Shown here one piece after another: positions 62,946-64,000 of a stretch of DNA of 64,000 nucleotides. Both the position numbers and the translations under genes were made by a program. Source of the DNA: Tolypothrix sp. PCC 7910 (GTDB lineage: Bacteria > Cyanobacteriota > Cyanobacteriia > Cyanobacteriales > Nostocaceae); contig NZ_CP050440.1 in NCBI RefSeq assembly GCF_011769525.1, positions 310,001 through 374,000 of the forward strand, in the 5' to 3' direction. Below the pieces are notes generated by a model. That model saw only the letters and a list, made by a program, of their open reading frames with translations, did no database searches and was not told the DNA's origin. Within the stretch, counting starts at the first letter, position 1; each line of letters opens with the position of its first letter.

Positions 62946-63707
62946 TTACAGTGCAGTTTGTTTGCCAGTATGAATGTTGAGACGATAGCCTACACCATAG
63001 ATAGTTTCTATTAAAGATTCGCTGTCTTCTTCTCCTAATTTGCGTCTTAATAAGCGAATTTGTGCAGCTACTACATTGCTACATGGTTCTGCACCAATTT
63101 CCCACAGTTGATTAATAATTTGGTCGCGACTGATAATTTGCTGAGGATGCCGCATAAAATATTCTAGTAATTGGAATTCTTTGGCAGTTAAAGATAATAA
63201 TTGCTTCTCACCATCAGGATAATATCTAGTAAGTTCATGGGTAATGTAATTAAGAGTGAGACAACCTACTTGTAAGCGTCGGGGTTGAATTTGGGGTGTA
63301 AATGTTGTGCCTACATAAGAAGCACGACGTTGTAATGCTCTTAATCTTGCTAGTAGTTCTGCCATATCAAATGGTTTCACCAAATAGTCATCTGCACCGC
63401 TATCTAGACCAATAATTTTTTCTTCCATGCGGTCTTTTGCCGTTAACATCAAAATAGGCAGAATTGATTGGCGCGTTAGCGAAGCTCCTCCCTTGGAGGC
63501 TCGCAAGCATCTACACAACTCTACCCCCGAAATTCCTGGTAGCATCCAATCAAAAATTCCTAGCGTGTACTCAGTCCATCCGGTTTCTAGATATTGCCAC
63601 GCCTGAGTACCATCAAGAAACCAATCAACTACATACGCTTCATGGGTTAGGACTTCTTTGATTGCTGCGCCTAAATCTGCTTCATCCTCAACTAATATCA
63701 GCCGCAT
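62946..63707 (-). CDS. rppA: OmpR-family response regulator, RppA/NrsR type
   Basis: A 253-residue response regulator. The receiver has EDE (residues 7-9), phospho-acceptor D53 in GIFDWMLPGISG and K in LVKPFDMAEL near 112. The C-terminal winged helix (about 150-248) has LTAKEFQLLEYFMRHPQQIISRDQI and RLLRRKLGE...IETIYGVGYRL. The ATG at 63707 is preferred to a TTG two codons upstream. Between the helix after D53 and the ILPILMLTA strand there are about ten extra residues (KGGASLTRQS) encoded by a small palindromic repeat at 63473-63504. It is followed 12 bases later by its kinase partner. Confidence 0.9.
   Translation of the reverse strand: MRLILVEDEADLGAAIKEVLTHEAYVVDWFLDGTQAWQYLETGWTEYTLGIFDWMLPGISGVELCRCLRASKGGASLTRQSILPILMLTAKDRMEEKIIGLDSGADDYLVKPFDMAELLARLRALQRRASYVGTTFTPQIQPRRLQVGCLTLNYITHELTRYYPDGEKQLLSLTAKEFQLLEYFMRHPQQIISRDQIINQLWEIGAEPCSNVVAAQIRLLRRKLGEEDSESLIETIYGVGYRLNIHTGKQTAL
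63473..63504. repeat. Small palindromic repeat inside the RppA receiver
   Basis: GCGTTAGCGAAGC..CTCC and GGAGGCTCGC form an imperfect hairpin of a type dispersed between Nostocales genes. It is read in frame within the response-regulator receiver domain, in a loop before strand 4. Confidence 0.6.
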
Positions 63708-63829
63708 ACTCAACCCAGTGCTAAAAGCCTTCTTTAATTACGCTGGCACGCAAAAGTGAAATCAATATGAAATTTTGATTCTACTTTAGATAGAAACAAT
63801 AAGACCTCAAACGGTTGAAGCTTTAATTA
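63708..63829. other. Gap between rppA and ZIP transporter
   Basis: 122 bases. It probably contains the rppA promoter on the reverse strand and the 3' end of the transporter transcript. No terminator is evident. Confidence 0.35.
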
Positions 63830-64000
63830 TCAAGCAAGTTTGCTCAAAACAAAAGCAGCCAAGAATCCTAATACAACAATTAGCCCAGCAAAATCATGGG
63901 CTTGCTCGAAAGCTTCGGGAATCATAGTGTCTGAAATCATTGCTAAAATAGCACCTGCGGCTACAGCAGTAGTTGCGGCGATAACTTCTTGGGAGAAGTG
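63830..64000 (-). CDS. ZIP-family metal transporter, C-terminal end only
   Basis: The reverse strand reads 57 codons to a TGA: QEVIAATTAVAAGAILAMIS, then DTMIPEAFEQAHDFAGLIVVLGFLAAFVLSKLA. TAVAAGAILAMI.DTMIPEAFE is the conserved helix pair of ZIP transporters with the acidic residues lining the metal path. The N-terminal part lies beyond base 64000. ZIP proteins import Zn or Fe across the inner membrane. It would lie upstream of rppA on the same strand. Confidence 0.85.
   Translation of the reverse strand, partial: HFSQEVIAATTAVAAGAILAMISDTMIPEAFEQAHDFAGLIVVLGFLAAFVLSKLA

Overview
The window reads as chromosome of a filamentous, heterocyst-type cyanobacterium (Nostocales; Nostoc, Calothrix or Tolypothrix-like). 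The signs are dense HIP1 octamers (GCGATCGC), heptanucleotide tandem repeats such as TAATTGG, TGGTCAT and CCCCAGT in most intergenic gaps, an XisI-family protein, pyruvate:ferredoxin oxidoreductase (nifJ), Ser/Thr kinases of the cyanobacterial type, and very large multi-PAS/GAF hybrid histidine kinases. No rRNA, tRNA or CRISPR array was found.

Layout. 1-9 kb: truncated pdxJ, two tandem paralogous glycosyltransferases separated and followed by nested inverted-repeat elements, thrB with a coiled-coil partner, a small secreted protein, an orphan xisI and an HGSNAT-like acyltransferase. 9-12.9 kb: an HpnI/GT21-type glycosyltransferase, then three tandem copies (485-487 bp period) of an apparently non-coding unit with a conserved rod-like fold, then an IS5-type insertion sequence with a TA target duplication. 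13-17 kb: heme-dependent N-demethylase (DUF3445), SemiSWEET protein, and a divergent receiver-kinase/NarL regulator pair. 17-24.6 kb: a two-gene NTPase module, consisting of a membrane-anchored protein of about 1,900 residues (HEAT array, NACHT, second STAND-like ATPase) and a smaller related ATPase whose start overlaps its end. A 63-bp tandem repeat and an ISAs1-type element with a frameshifted transposase lie upstream of it.

26-37 kb: nifJ carrying two in-frame intergenic-type repeat insertions, an M3 oligopeptidase, an acyl-lipid desaturase divergent from a TetR protein fused to a degenerate tyrosine-recombinase-like domain, and a membrane GTPase with DUF697. 37-50 kb: an HNOBA-containing hybrid kinase without an adjacent H-NOX gene, a VapB-like antitoxin with a frameshifted VapC, an RHH/PAS-like two-gene operon facing a probable small RNA gene, and a 2,295-residue hybrid kinase. 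50-64 kb: two radical SAM proteins, a secreted DUF6174-like protein, a TPR protein, a small outer-membrane barrel, an IS5 remnant, two paralogous Ser/Thr kinases (one with ankyrin repeats), a ClC channel with CBS and Usp domains, an RppA/RppB two-component system and the end of a ZIP transporter.

The overall theme is signalling (five histidine-kinase or response-regulator loci, two Ser/Thr kinases) in repeat-rich accessory DNA. The strongest candidates for something undescribed are the triple structured-RNA array (10405-11683), the HEAT-NACHT plus STAND ATPase pair (17156-24006), the small RNA with near-consensus promoter and terminator (42688-42808), and the TetR-recombinase fusion with its operator (33813-35071). 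Everything here is read by eye from sequence; no database search was run.
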